DNA from: Chimonanthus salicifolius
Lineage: Eukaryota; Streptophyta; Magnoliopsida; Laurales; Calycanthaceae
Assembly (NCBI GenBank): GCA_013350335.1
Contig: CM023534.1
Coordinates: 7,345,542-7,409,541, forward strand
Direction of reading: 5' to 3'
Length of the DNA: 64,000 nucleotides
This document shows, piece after piece, positions 62,469-64,000 of the stretch; within the stretch, counting starts at the first letter, position 1, and each line of letters starts with the position of its first letter. The notes below the pieces were generated by a model. The model was not told the DNA's origin, searched no databases, and saw only the letters and a program-made list of their open reading frames with translations. Made by a program: the position numbers and the translations under genes.

Positions 62469-63826
62469 CTCTCTTTCTCTCCTCTTATCCTTAAAAGGCT
62501 GGGATTTGGGGAAGACGAGAGAGAACCGTGGAAGGCGAACCAAACAGCGCAGCTCTGCGAAGGACTGCAAATGTGATTACGCACTTCCCCTTTCCTTGCC
62601 TCTCCTCTGTTTCCCCAGCAAATCGCAATATCGTAATGCAAGCTAACTGGGGTGTTAGGGTTTTTTGGATCATACGTGGGGCCCAATGGCCCTGGTACTT
62701 GATGAAAAACAATTTTTAACTAGCACTTTATTACTTTATTTATCTAAGTGGTCGGATATTCTCGTCTTAAATAGGAGGTGTACTCATTAACTTGATTCAT
62801 ACTAGGTGATGAGATGGATCCAAAGTTTTACGTATGATCCAAGTCAAGAATTTTGGTGGAAAAAAATAAATATACTTTTAGTTATATGCATATAAATCAA
62901 ACAACTTGTATATTATTTTATGATCAAATATTCAAAAGTTTGGACGTCTCATTTAGACAAGTTTTTTTGATACGTTAAAATCTCTCAATATTAGGACTGT
63001 AATTTGGCTTTGATGAGTCAGATTTCTTAAAATTTAACCCGGTCTGAATTGATATATATTGAACCTGAGCCAATCCGACTCAAATTCTCAACTCAAACTC
63101 TAGAAATCGACTTGACCTGAATTCTAACCCGAATAAACGCGAATTCTGACCCGACCCGTATTTTGAATTTATTGTAGCCTAATTTTAGCTTGGTCGGGTT
63201 AGATCGGGTCGGGTTAACTTGTAAAATTCTCAACCCTATCTGACTCGAATTTCATGCAAATTTTTATCTTCTCAACCCAATCCGACCCGTTGGCCCAAAA
63301 ATCTTGACCCGACCTGCATGATTTCTCAGGTCGAGTCATGCAGGTCGAGCCAAAATCCGACCCGAGTTACAGCCCTATAGTAAATATGTACATATGGAGT
63401 AAGTTTAAGTGAATCAAATTCAAGAGTTTAGAAGAGTGCCTTGACTACAAGGCTAACTCCTTGGAGTCGGATATCTTGAGCTTTGGTTTAATTAGCATTT
63501 TCATCTAAAAATTATTTGAATGTAAGAAGCACTTTTGCATAAAAAAATTATTTGAACAAGTTAATTAAATTTCATAATTTTTGAGATGTTTTAGAAAAAA
63601 AACAAATTCCCATAATTTAAAGTAAAAATAATTATTTTTTCCTGCTTTTTGCAGTTTCCATCCCTACCGCTGGCGAGCAGCGATATTTCCCTCGTACATC
63701 AACTAGTCGGTCTGAGCCATAGAAACCCTCAAGGAAAAAAATAAAATAAAACAACTTCGAAGGACGACTTCTACATCCCAAAAAACAATCGCAGTCTCTC
63801 TCGTTTTTGGATTGGAAGTGTGATCG
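62469..63826. promoter_or_regulatory. Divergent promoter region of AsnRS and RBX1
   Basis: 1358 bp between the two start codons. The 200 bp next to each gene is GC-richer and CT-rich and presumably holds the 5' UTRs and core promoters. A MITE fills 62992-63377. No TATA box or named element can be assigned with confidence. Confidence 0.5.
62992..63377. mobile_element. hAT-type MITE of the TCGGGT-rich group
   Basis: Left end TAGGACTGTAATTTGGC; the right end's reverse complement TAGGGCTGTAACTCGGGTCG is its inverted partner. Interior is dense in GACCCGACC, TCGGGTTAG and GAACCTGAGCC words. No clear 8-bp duplication. Related to 6125-6443 and 36323-36718. Confidence 0.6.
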
Positions 63827-63962
63827 ATGGCTTCTTTGGAGACGGACGTTAACATGGTTCCAGCGGGCGAAGGATCGAGCGCCGCTGGCCCTTCTTCTTC
63901 CTCAAAGAAGCCTAAGCGCTTCGAGATCAAGAAGTGGAACGCCGTTGCTCTCTGGGCCTGGG
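63827..63962 (+). CDS. RBX1: RING-box protein 1, first exon (partial)
   Basis: ATG at 63827; exon ends after TGG G at 63962 with donor GTTTGT at 63963, then intron to the window end. The 45 codons read [16 protein letters not shown].. [10 protein letters not shown], then [13 protein letters not shown], the N-terminus of plant RBX1/ROC1 as I recall it. RBX1 is the RING subunit of cullin-RING (SCF) ubiquitin ligases: this strand inserts into the cullin C-terminal domain, and the missing RING-H2 recruits the E2. The phase-1 donor would complete an Asp codon (WAWD), as in the family. The RING lies beyond the window, so only the N-terminal tail is seen. The nearest gene is AsnRS, head-to-head. Confidence 0.9.
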
Positions 63963-64000
63963 GTTTGTTCCTTTTGCAACCATACCATTTACCCATTCCC

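Noticed and set aside
62469..62570. N-terminal extension of asparagine-tRNA ligase (possible targeting peptide)
   Set aside because: The extended frame begins with TTG and has no ATG before 62468; the family starts near the chosen Met.
1..64000. A biosynthetic gene cluster around the strictosidine synthase-like gene
   Set aside because: Neighbours are lipase, CID7, DUF1677, CCX, AsnRS and RBX1; no tryptophan decarboxylase, P450, glucosidase or transporter of an alkaloid pathway is present, and the SSL lacks the catalytic Glu segment.

Overview
The window is nuclear DNA from a flowering plant. It holds seven protein-coding loci, and almost all the rest is AT-rich non-coding DNA packed with small plant transposable elements. 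The evidence for a plant is plant-only families (a CCX cation exchanger, a DUF1677 protein, a strictosidine-synthase-like protein, a CID7-type protein), GT..AG introns of 0.4-2.9 kb, and Stowaway, hAT, SINE, TRIM and LINE remnants. The large transposon-filled introns would suit a woody or early-diverging lineage such as a magnoliid, but that is only a guess.

Layout. 1-492 (+) is the last exon of a DAGL-like class 3 lipase. 2172-11230 (-) is a complete six-exon strictosidine synthase-like gene (367 aa). 14596-24394 (-) is a complete five-coding-exon CID7-type gene (PAM2, CUE, DUF1771 and Smr domains; 573 aa), whose 5' leader probably extends to about 27.3 kb. 27.4-37.5 kb is a gene-free transposon field. 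37501-37971 (+) is a DUF1677 gene (156 aa). 38-46.9 kb is a second transposon field. 46925-48832 (+) is an intronless cation/calcium exchanger (635 aa). 48.8-54.9 kb is gene-free and carries a 1.7-kb hAT element. 54936-62468 (-) is a complete six-exon cytosolic asparagine-tRNA ligase (555 aa). 63827 to the window end (+) is the first exon of RBX1, divergent from the ligase gene. I rebuilt the multi-exon genes by joining exons at GT/AG sites. Every junction keeps frame, and the totals (1104, 1722 and 1668 nt) are whole codons, which is strong internal support.

The genes are unrelated housekeeping or regulatory genes (lipid turnover, mRNA binding, ion transport, tRNA charging, ubiquitin ligation) and do not form a pathway or cluster. 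No biosynthetic cluster, viral insertion, CRISPR array or prokaryote-like system is present.

The most unusual content is repetitive. One family of small hAT-type elements (TIR CAGGGGTY..) has 8-bp target duplications that I could read at four insertions; its best-preserved copy is built almost entirely of the palindrome ATCGGCCGAT. There are two fold-back elements (854 and 1008 bp), and the second contains two further head-to-head palindromes. A perfect-TSD hAT element of 1711 bp lies between genes. A TRIM, a minisatellite and a long GA tract are stacked in intron 1 of the strictosidine synthase-like gene, and the GA tract directly abuts the 5' splice site.
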